Part shown: piece after piece, positions 1 to 8,817 of the stretch
How the letters are laid out: every line of letters starts with the position of its first letter
How positions within the stretch are numbered: the stretch's first letter is position 1
NCBI GenBank assembly: GCA_030425685.1
Contig: JAUIAD010000001.1
Span: 310,001 to 374,000, forward strand
DNA from: Gammaproteobacteria bacterium
GTDB lineage: Bacteria > Pseudomonadota > Gammaproteobacteria > Coxiellales > Coxiellaceae
Direction of reading: 5' to 3'
DNA length: 64,000 nucleotides
The notes under the pieces: model-generated
Databases searched by the model: none
Seen by the model: the letters and a program-made list of their open reading frames with translations, nothing else
Told to the model about the DNA's origin: nothing
Position numbers and translations under genes: made by a program

Positions 1-45
1 ACTCAAAGCGATTTCTTATCTGGAAGAATAGGTAAAGACAACTAG
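1..45 (+). CDS. possible 3' end of a gene cut by the window edge
   Basis: Frame 1 is open from the first base to a TAG at 43-45 and would give the last 14 residues of a protein. In related bacteria icmW or icmX lies near icmV, so this could be the tail of such a gene. The fragment is too short to identify and could be chance. Confidence 0.25.
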   Translation, partial: TQSDFLSGRIGKDN

Positions 46-95
46 GATCGTCGTGCGCAGCTCTCTTTTTTTATTTTGCTTTTAGGGGTATCTCT

Positions 96-569
96 GTGGG
101 TGTTGAAAAGATCATTAAAAAAGTCTTAACCTTTGGTATGGAGCCTTCAACGTGGATTGGCGTTGATCAGATTAAAGAAAATGGCAGTTTGATTGGTCGC
201 TTGTGCCGTCGTTTGTTTTCGCGGCGCGCGAGAGCTGAAGAAGCGACGCAGCCACGTATTCAAGAAACGTATCAACAAATGCTGGCACGGCAAAATATGT
301 CTACTGAAGATGTCAAGCAACGCAAGCGCTTGGCGGTGATTTTGGCGTGTTGTTATTTATTCGTATCGCTACTCCTTTTTTCTTATGGTTTTTACTTGTG
401 TGCCAGTGCCGGCTTTGTATTGTCGGGTTTACTGTGTTTTATCCTTTGCTTGCTCCTTCTGCTGTATGCGCTACGTGAACATATGGTGTTTTATCAGCTT
501 AAATATCGTCGTACAAATCTTTCTTGGTCCCATTGGTTTAAACTCACTTTCACAAGGTTCACACTATGA
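96..569 (+). CDS. icmV: IcmV, Dot/Icm inner-membrane protein
   Basis: Predicted 157-residue component of the type IVB secretion system. The first 75 or so residues are polar and basic and contain an Arg/Lys-rich patch (about 50-62). Two hydrophobic segments follow at about 79-100 and 102-125, and then a basic tail. Length and topology match IcmV (about 150 residues in Legionella). The start is a GTG. The stop overlaps the ATG of dotA by 4 bases, which implies translational coupling; icmV and dotA are also neighbours in Legionella, where icmV is needed for intracellular growth. The identification rests on topology and on the dotA neighbour more than on a catalytic motif. Confidence 0.85.
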   Translation: MGVEKIIKKVLTFGMEPSTWIGVDQIKENGSLIGRLCRRLFSRRARAEEATQPRIQETYQQMLARQNMSTEDVKQRKRLAVILACCYLFVSLLLFSYGFYLCASAGFVLSGLLCFILCLLLLLYALREHMVFYQLKYRRTNLSWSHWFKLTFTRFTL

Positions 570-2932
570 AAAAAATCTTCGCCTTTTTTCTTACCTTATT
601 CTCGTCGTGCGCATTTGCCGATTCCTCCAAACTGGATTTAAGTTTTTTTAATCCGGATCAATTAAAAAATTACACCGATGTGTCGGTGTCGTATTTGGAT
701 CAAGTGTTTGGCACGGTAGGAACTGTATTGCAAGGGACCTCTGGGCAAATGATGGGGCATTTATTCTATCGTTTAAATGAAGGTTTTATGGTGGTTGCCG
801 GTTTGATGATGGTATACACCTTGGGTACCACGGCCGTTCGTATGACCACGGAAGGCGTTTCGGTATCGCCGGGTAAGACAACGTTATATACGACGTTAAA
901 AGTAGCGGTAGGTTTTTCCTTATTAATACCCAGTGCGGCGACAGGTTATTCTGTGATGCAAGATATTGTCATGCGCGTTGTTGTTGCCGGTGTTGGTTTG
1001 GCTGATGAGATTTGGTCTAACTCTTTAGACTACTTAAAAGATGGTGGTGTTGTGTGGACGAAACCTATTAGTGGCGGTGCCTCTGGTGGTAATCAAATTG
1101 TTACCACTGGCAATATAACAACCTTAGTTCGCGATGTGAGTTCTAAGATCTTTGCTGATGAAGTATGTATGGTGGCGAGTAATCATACAGGCAAGGGCAA
1201 AAATACGTATGATTTTCAGACAGTAGATAATGGAGACGGTACGGCAACCTACCAATTTCCAGGTGCTCCCGACCCCTTGGCGTCATCGAATTTTAACTGT
1301 GGTTCCGTTTCTTCTGATATGGGTAAAGGTGACAAGGGGCATGCCATAACGCGTGCTGCTGTGCTACAGATGATTGAGTCGTTAAAGCCAGCCGCGGAGA
1401 AGTACTATTGTTCCCAAAAAACCAAGGCGTCAGGTTGTGGTGGCGTGACCATGGATGATAGTAATTTTGTGCCTTTTATTTTGCAGTCATCGACGGCTTA
1501 CTATAATGCTTTATTGCCATTAGCCAATATCGAAGCAACCACCGCGCCTGGTGCCATGGCGTTTATTAAGCATGCCAGAGACCAGGGTTGGATGATGGCT
1601 GGTAGTTATTATTGGGATATGATGCAAGTGGGTCAGGACTACGATGATGTATCGAAAGTGGCAGGTTATAAGCCGACGACTTGGGTCGATCCAAAGCGTA
1701 CTGTAGTTGCTGGCATTAACTTAAATGATGCTAAAACAGCGATGAATACGGCAGCAGGGTCTTCGGAAATGACTAGCGCGATTAATAACTTTAGTCGGGC
1801 AAGTGACGCGGGTAATAGTGGCGGTAGTGATGCTACTAATGAGGAGTTACAGGGTGATATTACAGGTCTTGGTACAGAGATAGGTTTGCATCTAGCCATT
1901 GTCAATCCGGGGATGGGGGCAGGGTTGATTGCGTTATCTATTTCTGTGTCGCATGTGTTGGATCAGTTTATGCCTTCTAATATTGGCTCAAATCCAATCT
2001 TGTTTTTAAACCATGTCGGTCGAGCTTGTCTAAACGTCACTTTATCGATCTGGATTAGTATGGCGGTTGGTTTGTCTTTTACCGCGTTAGTGACCGCTAT
2101 TATGGGGCTCTCCATTTGCGGTAATGGTGGTATTCAGTTTGGTCAGGCCGCGATGTCGGTGCAGTCTTGGATGCAGCCGATCTTGATGGTAATTTGTGTG
2201 TTCTTTTGGGCGATTGGTTTTGAGCTGGCGTATTATGTGCCCTTGTACCCTTACTTCGTCTTTCTCTTTAGTTCGATCGGGTGGATTATCTCGGTGATAG
2301 AGGCGATGGTGGCAGCACCGCTGGTGTGTCTTGGCTTGGCGCATCCGGAAGGGCATGACTTCTTGGGTGAAGCGAAACAAGCGATGATGCTGCTATTGAA
2401 TGTCTTTTTGCAGCCAGCATTGTTGGTGATCGGCTTAGTGGCAGGGATGATCTTATCGTTTGTCACTTTGCGTATCTTTATCAATACCTTTGGCCAGTTG
2501 CTTGAAGATATTTTTAATCACTATGTAGCTGGCGGCGGATCAGCGGCGATAATGGGGCATGCTTTCCATTATGCGCATAACGCGGGTTCTGGCGCTTCTG
2601 GTGGTATTGGTTGCTTGATTGTCGCACCGTTTATCTTGGCCTTATTCGGTATGATTGTTTACGAGCTGATTACGCTGTGTTTTACGGTGACTTACTTGCT
2701 GCGTGACAATGTCGGTCGTTGGATCGGTGCGCCACAATCTGGCTTGCCTAACCCAATGGAGACATTGAACAAGGTCAAAGGCACTGCCAAGAGCTATGGT
2801 ACGAAGACAGCGAATACCTTCAGACCAGAGCGCAGCTATGCGGTTGCTAACCCCTTGGGTAATGTCGGTGACGCTGTTAAGGAGAAAGTTGAACAGAAGC
2901 TTGCTAGTGAGCAAAAGGGTGATGATCAGTAA
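566..2932 (+). CDS. dotA: DotA, polytopic Dot/Icm membrane protein
   Basis: DotA is an inner-membrane component of the Dot/Icm system that Legionella needs for effector export. The 788-residue product has a signal peptide (KKIFAFFLTLFSSCAFA, about 2-18), a hydrophobic segment near 72-92 and another near 105-130. A large, probably periplasmic, domain follows (about 150-440), with Cys residues and a Gly/Ser-rich stretch at about 410-425. A cluster of membrane segments covers about 440-730 and the tail is charged. Legionella DotA is longer (about 1,050 residues) and Coxiella DotA is about 830, so the shorter form is normal for this side of the order. It overlaps icmV by 4 bases and ends before a strong terminator. 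Confidence 0.93.
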   Translation: MKKIFAFFLTLFSSCAFADSSKLDLSFFNPDQLKNYTDVSVSYLDQVFGTVGTVLQGTSGQMMGHLFYRLNEGFMVVAGLMMVYTLGTTAVRMTTEGVSVSPGKTTLYTTLKVAVGFSLLIPSAATGYSVMQDIVMRVVVAGVGLADEIWSNSLDYLKDGGVVWTKPISGGASGGNQIVTTGNITTLVRDVSSKIFADEVCMVASNHTGKGKNTYDFQTVDNGDGTATYQFPGAPDPLASSNFNCGSVSSDMGKGDKGHAITRAAVLQMIESLKPAAEKYYCSQKTKASGCGGVTMDDSNFVPFILQSSTAYYNALLPLANIEATTAPGAMAFIKHARDQGWMMAGSYYWDMMQVGQDYDDVSKVAGYKPTTWVDPKRTVVAGINLNDAKTAMNTAAGSSEMTSAINNFSRASDAGNSGGSDATNEELQGDITGLGTEIGLHLAIVNPGMGAGLIALSISVSHVLDQFMPSNIGSNPILFLNHVGRACLNVTLSIWISMAVGLSFTALVTAIMGLSICGNGGIQFGQAAMSVQSWMQPILMVICVFFWAIGFELAYYVPLYPYFVFLFSSIGWIISVIEAMVAAPLVCLGLAHPEGHDFLGEAKQAMMLLLNVFLQPALLVIGLVAGMILSFVTLRIFINTFGQLLEDIFNHYVAGGGSAAIMGHAFHYAHNAGSGASGGIGCLIVAPFILALFGMIVYELITLCFTVTYLLRDNVGRWIGAPQSGLPNPMETLNKVKGTAKSYGTKTANTFRPERSYAVANPLGNVGDAVKEKVEQKLASEQKGDDQ

Positions 2933-2986
2933 TGCTAGTTAAGTTTCCTTTGACTAATATAAAAGCATATTAACGTTCAATTCTTA

Positions 2987-3016
2987 GGGGCAAGTTTCTC
3001 TTGCCCCGATTTTTTT
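2987..3016 (+). terminator. rho-independent terminator of icmV-dotA
   Basis: A perfect 8-bp stem (GGGGCAAG / CTTGCCCC) with a 5-base loop is followed by GATTTTTTT, about 55 bases after the dotA stop. This is a textbook intrinsic terminator and closes the icmV-dotA operon. Confidence 0.93.
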
Positions 3017-3095
3017 AACTTATGTAATGGATCAATAACTGAAGTGGATAGCCTAGCATTTCATATAACATTATGTATTATAGAAAATTTCTCTT

Positions 3096-3173
3096 AAACG
3101 CTTCAGTTTGTGAAGCGTTTATCATGTTAATCGCCTCATAACTTGAAGCGTTTAATGCTATAATCGCTTCAAG
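3096..3173 (+). promoter_or_regulatory. promoter and double palindromic operator of the Fic gene
   Basis: Two inverted repeats share the half-site CGCTTCA. The first is AAACGCTTCA-GTTTG-TGAAGCGTTT at 3096-3120. The second is CTTGAAGCG (3142-3150) and CGCTTCAAG (3165-3173), which flank a consensus -10 box TATAAT at 3159-3164. The Fic gene starts 25 bases downstream. A protein bound to the second palindrome would cover the -10 box, so repression is likely. The winged-helix tail of the Fic protein itself is the obvious candidate, as inference. Confidence 0.75.
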
Positions 3174-3197
3174 AGAAACGTTAAATAAGGCATTCGT

Positions 3198-4325
3198 ATG
3201 ACTCATTGGGTGTGGGCTGATCAGAATTGGCCGGATTTTGATTGGGATGTGGAAGTCTTGTCGCCTTATCTTTCCAGTGCGCGGCTTGCTCAAGGGCGAC
3301 TTCTGGGTATTATTCAAACTATCAACTCTGAGCTCTCTGAAAAGGTTGATGCTTTAATTATGGTTGAACAGGCTGTTGATACCTCTGCTATAGAAGGTGA
3401 GCGCTTAAGCCGAGATAGTGTGCGCTCGTCTCTAGCAATTCGGTTGGGTTTGGATCATGCGGGTATTAACAAGCAGCCTGATCGATACATTGAAGGTCTG
3501 TTGGATATGTTGATGGATGCTACGCAAAATTATAATCAGCCATTAACGCTGGAACGTCTTTGTGGTTGGCATGCAGCACTATTTCCAACCGGTTATTCGG
3601 GCATACGCAAAATTACAGTAGGGGCTTTGCGAGAGCCTGGGCCAATGCAGATTGTTTCTGGGAGACCGGACAAACCAACGATTCATTATGTCGCTCCGGC
3701 TGGAGAAAGTCTCAAAGGCGAGGTTGAAGCATTTTTAACTTGGTTTAATGCGCACGGTAAAATAGATGGTTTGCTACGCGCTGGATTGGCTCATTTGTGG
3801 TTTGAGCTTTTGCACCCATTTGAAGATGGTAATGGACGTGTTGGTCGTGCCATTATTGATTTAGCACTGGCGCAAGATGAACAGTTGTCATCGCGTTATT
3901 ACAGTTTGTCCTCCGCTATTATGGATGATCGTAAAAACTATTACGCTAGTTTGGGGGAAGTTTGTCGTGGCAGTATGGATATAACCGCTTGGCTGGTTTG
4001 GTTTTTAACTTGCTTTGAAAATGCGGTGAAGAATGCGATTAAGCTTATTAAAGATATAAGCTTTAAAAGCCGTTTTTGGGAAGTGCATCAGCTAACGGAT
4101 ATTAACAAGCGACAAGAAAAAGTGTTAAATCGTTTGCTGGATGTAGGTAAAGAAGGATTTGTTGGCGGTATGACAACGAGAAAGTACATGCAGCTCACCC
4201 GCACCAGTCGAGCCACGGCCTACCGAGAGTTAAGTGATCTTGTTGATAAGCGCTGTCTAAAACCAATAGCCAGCAAAGGGCGTTCGGCGGCTTATGAAAT
4301 AGATTGGGCCGTGATTGAGAAGTAG
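3198..4325 (+). CDS. Fic-domain protein with C-terminal winged helix (probable AMPylase)
   Basis: Fic proteins usually transfer AMP from ATP to a hydroxyl side chain of a target protein. The 375-residue product carries the complete core HPFEDGNGRVGR with catalytic His206, and a class II inhibitory motif TSAIEG near residue 62, where the Glu blocks ATP until relieved. The N-terminal part looks like the DUF4172 region common in this subfamily. Residues about 300-375 (TTRKYMQLTRTSRATAYRELSDL) look like a winged helix, which suggests DNA binding and autoregulation through the palindromes just upstream. It lies alone between icmV-dotA and the dotDCB operon. It has no secretion signal recognisable by eye, so a role as a Dot/Icm substrate is possible but unsupported. 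The transferred group could also be something other than AMP. Confidence 0.92.
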   Translation: MTHWVWADQNWPDFDWDVEVLSPYLSSARLAQGRLLGIIQTINSELSEKVDALIMVEQAVDTSAIEGERLSRDSVRSSLAIRLGLDHAGINKQPDRYIEGLLDMLMDATQNYNQPLTLERLCGWHAALFPTGYSGIRKITVGALREPGPMQIVSGRPDKPTIHYVAPAGESLKGEVEAFLTWFNAHGKIDGLLRAGLAHLWFELLHPFEDGNGRVGRAIIDLALAQDEQLSSRYYSLSSAIMDDRKNYYASLGEVCRGSMDITAWLVWFLTCFENAVKNAIKLIKDISFKSRFWEVHQLTDINKRQEKVLNRLLDVGKEGFVGGMTTRKYMQLTRTSRATAYRELSDLVDKRCLKPIASKGRSAAYEIDWAVIEK

Positions 4326-4538
4326 GTTGTTTATCGGTGATAATCGCAGTGAATTTTAACGTAAGAGTCTCAGCCTATGGATAGGCGGCCCCATTTGTGG
4401 CCAATCTTCCGCGTACAATGTTTTCAAAGTGCGAACTGACACAAGTACGCTGCGCGCTTTGAAAGCATTTTACGCGAAACCTTGGCTCACAAATGGAACC
4501 GCGCAGTACATAACGTCATATACTCTGAGCTGTTACAT

Positions 4539-4587
4539 TTTAACCCCTATAGCGGTTAAAGTTAAAATTAACCCCTGTAGCGGTTAA
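4539..4587. repeat. tandem pair of palindromes, possible terminator
   Basis: Two near-identical copies of TTAACCCCTATAGCGGTTAA (4539-4559; 4568-4587, with one base change) stand in tandem. Each is an imperfect palindrome with TTAACC/GGTTAA arms. They lie 31 bases beyond the stop of the minus-strand BCCT-like gene and downstream of the Fic gene. A role as convergent terminators or as a protein-binding site is possible. The rest of 4326-4617 shows no gene. Confidence 0.5.
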
Positions 4588-4617
4588 AAACATCGACAAA
4601 ACTCCCCTAAAAAACCA

Positions 4618-6003
4618 TTAGTGAGCTAACTCTCTTTCAGATACGCGAGGCGAAACAGCTTTTATCAATCCGACACAACTAACTAATAGGCTCAATGAAA
4701 AAGCAATCAATGGATAGAGCAAAATAAATAGCGTTGAATAAATCCCCATCGGCAAGAATAAGTAAATCATAAACGCGGTAAAGAAAACCCATCGTTGCAC
4801 ATACTTAAAGGGCGGGCGGAATTTAACTTTTTCAGTTTTAGACAGGTAGCCACGAATAACCATTGGGAAGTTGTTCGCTCTGCCAATAATAAATAGCAGC
4901 GAGAGAAAACCAGCAATCGCCATTGCTTTACTAAATGGCATTGGAATAATTAAGCTGGTATGAGCATGATGGTGAAAGAGTACAATGCCAGTCAATATCG
5001 CTGGCAATGCCAATGAGGCTAACACCGTGCTCCGAATGGAGTAGCCGCGTGAAACACGGGCGATAAATGTGCTGGCCAGAGGAACCCAAGCAAACCACCA
5101 GGATAAAGCAAATAACTGCCAATGCAGCTGCCAGCCTTTGTGTAAAATCGCCTTGATCACAGCCGGTTGCTGCATATGTGTCACTTTGTGCGTATTTAAA
5201 AAGAGGCTAAATACTAGTAATAAAATAGTAAGAAACGCCATAACAATCAGCATGGTGACAAAAGGGTTGGTCTTTTGCAGTATCGTCGCCATGCGTGCAT
5301 TTAGTTTTTTACTAAAGACAACAAGCATTAAGAAAAACGACGCAAATACCGTATTGGGTTTTAAACCGGTAATCATAAAGAGCGCATGCGGATTAGCAAT
5401 CAGGCTAACGGTAATCATAATAACCATAGCGGCTGTGAGGCTAAGTACAAAAAAGGTAAAAATGCGCGTGCTGGAATTGATAAAAGCACCGATAAAGGTG
5501 TTTGGCGTGCAGCGCACGATGCTGTTGGCAGCATCGCTGACATATGCATCTTTATTTTTACGATAAGCAAAATAGGCCAGCCCAACCGTCACCAAGGCAA
5601 TGGTTCCCCACGGAAATAAGCCGTAATGCAGTGTTGCTGCTGATAGAATTTGTTGCGCACTATGTGGATGAGCTTGTGTGGCTATTGGTAAATTAACGCT
5701 GACAAATTGCGCTAGGCCAAAAAAGAGTAGAAACAAGGACAGCTGGATCCAGGCGATATTTCCCAGCCAATTTCCGAGGGATAGCTTTTTGCCACTGTCG
5801 TTGTTGTCGTTAGCTGCTAGCTTGGTGCTGCCAAGCTTGGTAAAAATCAATAGCAATGCAAGCGCCAGAGCAATATCATTGACATAGAAAAAAAGCTTAA
5901 ACACATGTGGGCAATATATATAAATCACCGCCTCTAGTGCAATAAGTATTGGTGCAATAATAAAAAGATTCTGCTTTGTAAAGCTCTTTGCCTTTTTCTT
6001 CAT
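4618..6003 (-). CDS. BCCT-family-like transporter, last gene of the dotDCB operon
   Basis: The 461-residue product is very hydrophobic, with about 11-12 membrane segments. Around residues 292-325 it reads QLFALSWWFAWVPLASTFIA followed by RVSRG. This matches the signature of betaine/carnitine/choline transporters (WWxxWxP then FIARxSRG), which carry quaternary ammonium compounds driven by Na+ or H+. BCCT proteins are usually 500 residues or more, so this is slightly short at the ends. Its start overlaps the dotB stop by 4 bases, so it is translated with the secretion ATPase. That is unexpected for a solute transporter. The remaining sequence is divergent and the substrate cannot be told. Confidence 0.7.
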   Translation of the reverse strand: MKKKAKSFTKQNLFIIAPILIALEAVIYIYCPHVFKLFFYVNDIALALALLLIFTKLGSTKLAANDNNDSGKKLSLGNWLGNIAWIQLSLFLLFFGLAQFVSVNLPIATQAHPHSAQQILSAATLHYGLFPWGTIALVTVGLAYFAYRKNKDAYVSDAANSIVRCTPNTFIGAFINSSTRIFTFFVLSLTAAMVIMITVSLIANPHALFMITGLKPNTVFASFFLMLVVFSKKLNARMATILQKTNPFVTMLIVMAFLTILLLVFSLFLNTHKVTHMQQPAVIKAILHKGWQLHWQLFALSWWFAWVPLASTFIARVSRGYSIRSTVLASLALPAILTGIVLFHHHAHTSLIIPMPFSKAMAIAGFLSLLFIIGRANNFPMVIRGYLSKTEKVKFRPPFKYVQRWVFFTAFMIYLFLPMGIYSTLFILLYPLIAFSLSLLVSCVGLIKAVSPRVSERELAH

Positions 6004-7127
6004 GAGTTTTCTCTTTTAGCTGATAGTATTTTATACGTTCTTTCCGACAATAATCCTTCTTTATATTTTTGATCAACGTCCACTTGCATTAGTTGACCGT
6101 GTTCTTGTACCAGTGCGCGGGTGGTGGCGGTGATATTGTTAGGGTCGCTATCTAATAAGGCGTCACGGATTTTTTCATTAAACACTAAATATTCGCGCAG
6201 AGCGACGCGCTTGCCATCCACTGTCGGCGCTAGGCGCTGCCAAATGACCAGGCGCATGGTTTCAATAATATCAATTGTACGTCCGTCGCGTTCTTCGGCA
6301 GCAAAGCTATTAACGAGACGACGAATGGTTTCAGCTACACCATTACTGTGTAGTGTGGTATAAACAGGATGCCCAGTTAATGCCGCTTCTAATACGGCGG
6401 TAATCGTTTCTGGGTCGCGCGCTTCACCCACTAAAATCAAGCGCGGTTTGCGTCGTAATGCATTCCGTACGCCGTCGGCAAAGGTCGGTAAGTGGCGCGG
6501 AATCTCTGATTGGCTGATTAATGCTGTCGGCGTTTGCAAAGAGTCGTAAACAAATTCGATCGGTGATTCGTAGGTAAGAATTTTTCGGTGGCTATCAGGA
6601 TTTTCTGCTAGTTCCTTGATAATAGCCGCCAATAATGTACTTTTGCCGGAACCTGTGGCGCCAGTGACATAAACAACGCCTTCGTGTGGGGCAATCGCTT
6701 CTAAAATTTTATCGGGTAAATTTAGGTGCGATAGCGGCGGTGGCTCGCAAGGAATAGTTCGTAAGGTAATTTGTATTCCTTCATGCCCATCAACATGACA
6801 GCCAGTGCCATTCACACGATAACGAAAACGCTCGTTACGGTTGGGGCGTACTTCATAATGGGTATCAAGATCATGGCCGCGCATTAATTGCGTGGTGCCA
6901 TTGGGGCCGTAGATAGCATTTAATAAATCGCCCACTTCCGAATTGGTCAGTTCGCGGCGAGTGATTTTATGAATGCGGCCAAACACCTCTACCACAATGG
7001 CAGAGTTGGTTTGAATAGTAATATCTGAGGCATCGATGCGGTAACAGTACACCAGTAAGTCGTCGATATTTTTAGGCTCAAACCGTGTTGGTTCTTTCGG
7101 ATATAAATATCGACTCTCAGTTTTCAT
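6000..7127 (-). CDS. dotB: DotB, secretion ATPase of the Dot/Icm system
   Basis: DotB is a cytoplasmic hexameric ATPase of the PilT/VirB11 type that energises type IVB secretion. The 375-residue product matches the usual length. It has an N-terminal domain, then Walker A GATGSGKST near residues 156-164. An Asp box follows (ILTYESPIEFVYD), then a Walker B-like RLILVGEARDPET and a His box (HPVYTTLHSNGVAETIRR). The start is an ATG preceded by TAGAGG, 9 bases after the dotC stop. The order dotD-dotC-dotB is conserved in Legionella and Coxiella. Confidence 0.97.
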   Translation of the reverse strand: MKTESRYLYPKEPTRFEPKNIDDLLVYCYRIDASDITIQTNSAIVVEVFGRIHKITRRELTNSEVGDLLNAIYGPNGTTQLMRGHDLDTHYEVRPNRNERFRYRVNGTGCHVDGHEGIQITLRTIPCEPPPLSHLNLPDKILEAIAPHEGVVYVTGATGSGKSTLLAAIIKELAENPDSHRKILTYESPIEFVYDSLQTPTALISQSEIPRHLPTFADGVRNALRRKPRLILVGEARDPETITAVLEAALTGHPVYTTLHSNGVAETIRRLVNSFAAEERDGRTIDIIETMRLVIWQRLAPTVDGKRVALREYLVFNEKIRDALLDSDPNNITATTRALVQEHGQLMQVDVDQKYKEGLLSERTYKILSAKRENS

Positions 7128-7136
7128 CGCATGCCT

Positions 7137-7961
7137 CTAGCGCGTAATCACAGGGTTCCATTGCTTGCTATTAAGCTGTAGCGCAGAGTGCGACGTAATT
7201 CGCATAATCTGATCGCCAATACGCATCTCATGATCGTTACCAGTAATACCAAGATCAGCTTTGGACACACTGGGTGAACTAATCATGTCAGCTGCTAGCA
7301 AGCGTCGATAAAGAATCATGCCAACATAGTCGCGTTTAAGGCGATTTAAGTTAGCGGAGAAAATATCATTGGCTTGTTCTAAGCCCTGTTTCCAGCCTTG
7401 CTTCAGATAAGCATCCCAGGCTTGTGCTTCTGCTCGACAATTGGGTAAGAGCGTGTGATTAGGTAAGTCGGGTTCGGGGTAGTTCATCCATAAATAAGAG
7501 CGCCAATTAGGCGGTGCAGTAACAAAGCGTGCGGGTGCAATAATCTTGTAAGTCTTATCGGCAGCACGAATAGTATCGTTATTGGCTAAGGTTAAATTGC
7601 CATTGGATTCCACCAAGATTGGTGGCAGAACGTTATGTTTTAATAATAGTTGATTAAAATCAAAAATATGGTCGAGGAATGAAGATTCATTAGCAAGCGC
7701 TGCATCAATATGCTGCGAGCGCCAAGCAAGAGCGCCTTGGGCGCCAAGCGTCGTTGCCGTTTCACGCAAAGCTTGCAGGCGAATAGCGTTAATTTTGCTA
7801 TTGCCAGCTGGCATAGAGCTTGGTTTGACATAACCAACGTTCGCATAAATAGTCGGTGGCTTGTGCGCACAGGCGCTAAGGCCCAATGCGGAAATGCTGA
7901 TCAGTGCGCAGGCTTTTAGGTGCCGCTGAATTTTACTTAATTTCATAAACTTAATTTTCAT
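7137..7961 (-). CDS. dotC: DotC, outer-membrane lipoprotein of the Dot/Icm core
   Basis: DotC and DotD are lipoproteins that help place DotH in the outer membrane as part of the core complex. The 274-residue product has a basic N terminus, a hydrophobic stretch and a lipobox LSAC with Cys at about residue 31. The mature part is soluble and mixed. Length and position between dotD and dotB fit DotC (about 300 residues in Legionella). A second in-frame Met five codons downstream is an alternative start. Confidence 0.93.
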   Translation of the reverse strand: MKIKFMKLSKIQRHLKACALISISALGLSACAHKPPTIYANVGYVKPSSMPAGNSKINAIRLQALRETATTLGAQGALAWRSQHIDAALANESSFLDHIFDFNQLLLKHNVLPPILVESNGNLTLANNDTIRAADKTYKIIAPARFVTAPPNWRSYLWMNYPEPDLPNHTLLPNCRAEAQAWDAYLKQGWKQGLEQANDIFSANLNRLKRDYVGMILYRRLLAADMISSPSVSKADLGITGNDHEMRIGDQIMRITSHSALQLNSKQWNPVITR

Positions 7962-8073
7962 TAAACCGTATCAAACATTTTTTAGTAGTGACTGAAAGCG
8001 GTGGCGGGTGACAACGTTTCGTCATTACTTATTTTTCAAAAAGGTGGAGTAGTTACTCCACCTCGCCAAACTA

Positions 8074-8589
8074 TTAGCTCGGGAAGTATCTCAACTCGAT
8101 AATTCTGCTTCCTGGATAAACTTTAATGGTTGCCTTTTTCGCGACTTGGTATGTGGTATCGCGTAAAATATTCGCCAAGGCTTCGTTGCTAGCACTAACG
8201 GCAACGATCACTGGAATCGCTGGGCGTTTACCTAGAACGCGGACGCTGTAGTGGCTAGCAACGGCAATTTTTTTCAAAAGCGGCTCAACCGGGCCAGTCC
8301 AGTCAATGGAGCTGACTTGCGCCATGCCAATCGATTCAGGGTTTGGTGCTTTCGGCATTTTGATGCCTGGGTGCGTAGCAATTTGAATGGATGATAAGGT
8401 GTGCATCGAGTGTCCGACGGAGGTGGCTGTTTCCGCCAGCTGATATTGCGCATTACGGTTAACGGAAGGCTCAGGAGCGCTATTGGTGGTGATATACTTA
8501 AGGTGAAGATTAACAATCTTAGCCTGCTCGTCTTCGCAACCAGCGAGTAGGAAAAACAGGGACGCAACTAATAATATTTTAACTTTCAT
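8074..8589 (-). CDS. dotD: DotD, outer-membrane lipoprotein of the Dot/Icm core
   Basis: The 171-residue product has a short signal peptide ending in the lipobox LAGC (Cys18) and a compact C-terminal domain. In Legionella that domain has a secretin N-domain-like fold, and DotD works with DotC to bring DotH to the outer membrane. It is the first gene of the dotD-dotC-dotB operon and lies 71 bases downstream of a PmrA-type promoter on the same strand. Confidence 0.93.
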   Translation of the reverse strand: MKVKILLVASLFFLLAGCEDEQAKIVNLHLKYITTNSAPEPSVNRNAQYQLAETATSVGHSMHTLSSIQIATHPGIKMPKAPNPESIGMAQVSSIDWTGPVEPLLKKIAVASHYSVRVLGKRPAIPVIVAVSASNEALANILRDTTYQVAKKATIKVYPGSRIIELRYFPS

Positions 8590-8659
8590 ACGCTTGTAAA
8601 AACCTTGGTAAAGCCGATTAGCGCATCCGTTGCTGTCAGGTTTCCTTAATGGTCAAATA

Positions 8660-8692
8660 AGTGTACGGCAAAAAGATTAAGGTAATATTAAG
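8660..8692 (-). promoter_or_regulatory. PmrA-type promoter of dotDCB
   Basis: Reading the minus strand, CTTAATATTACCTTAATC is followed by nine bases and the -10 box TACACT (8660-8665). The two TTAA blocks start exactly 11 bases apart, as in the four other copies on this window. The direct repeat sits where a -35 box would be, as known for PmrA-activated icm/dot genes in Legionella and Coxiella. Confidence 0.82.
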
Positions 8693-8728
8693 AAAGCTTA
8701 AAAACTTTTAATTTTTCACGGGATAAGG

Positions 8729-8761
8729 CTTAATATTTCTTTAAGGTTTCTGGGGTAATAT
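8729..8761 (+). promoter_or_regulatory. PmrA-type promoter upstream of the icmTS operon
   Basis: TTAATATTTCTTTAA (8730-8744) followed by GG, nine bases and TAATAT (8756-8761) lies 56 bases before the start at 8818. It is back to back with the dotD promoter, so one regulator would switch on both operons from the 228-base gap. Confidence 0.85.
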
Positions 8762-8817
8762 ATCAGGGATCGAATAAGATGTAATGCCATTATGGCGCAT
8801 AGTAGAAGGTTTGCAGT

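Noticed and set aside
3078..3317. minus-strand frame over the Fic promoter
   Set aside because: It overlaps the operator and the start of the Fic gene and has no ribosome-binding site or protein-like composition.
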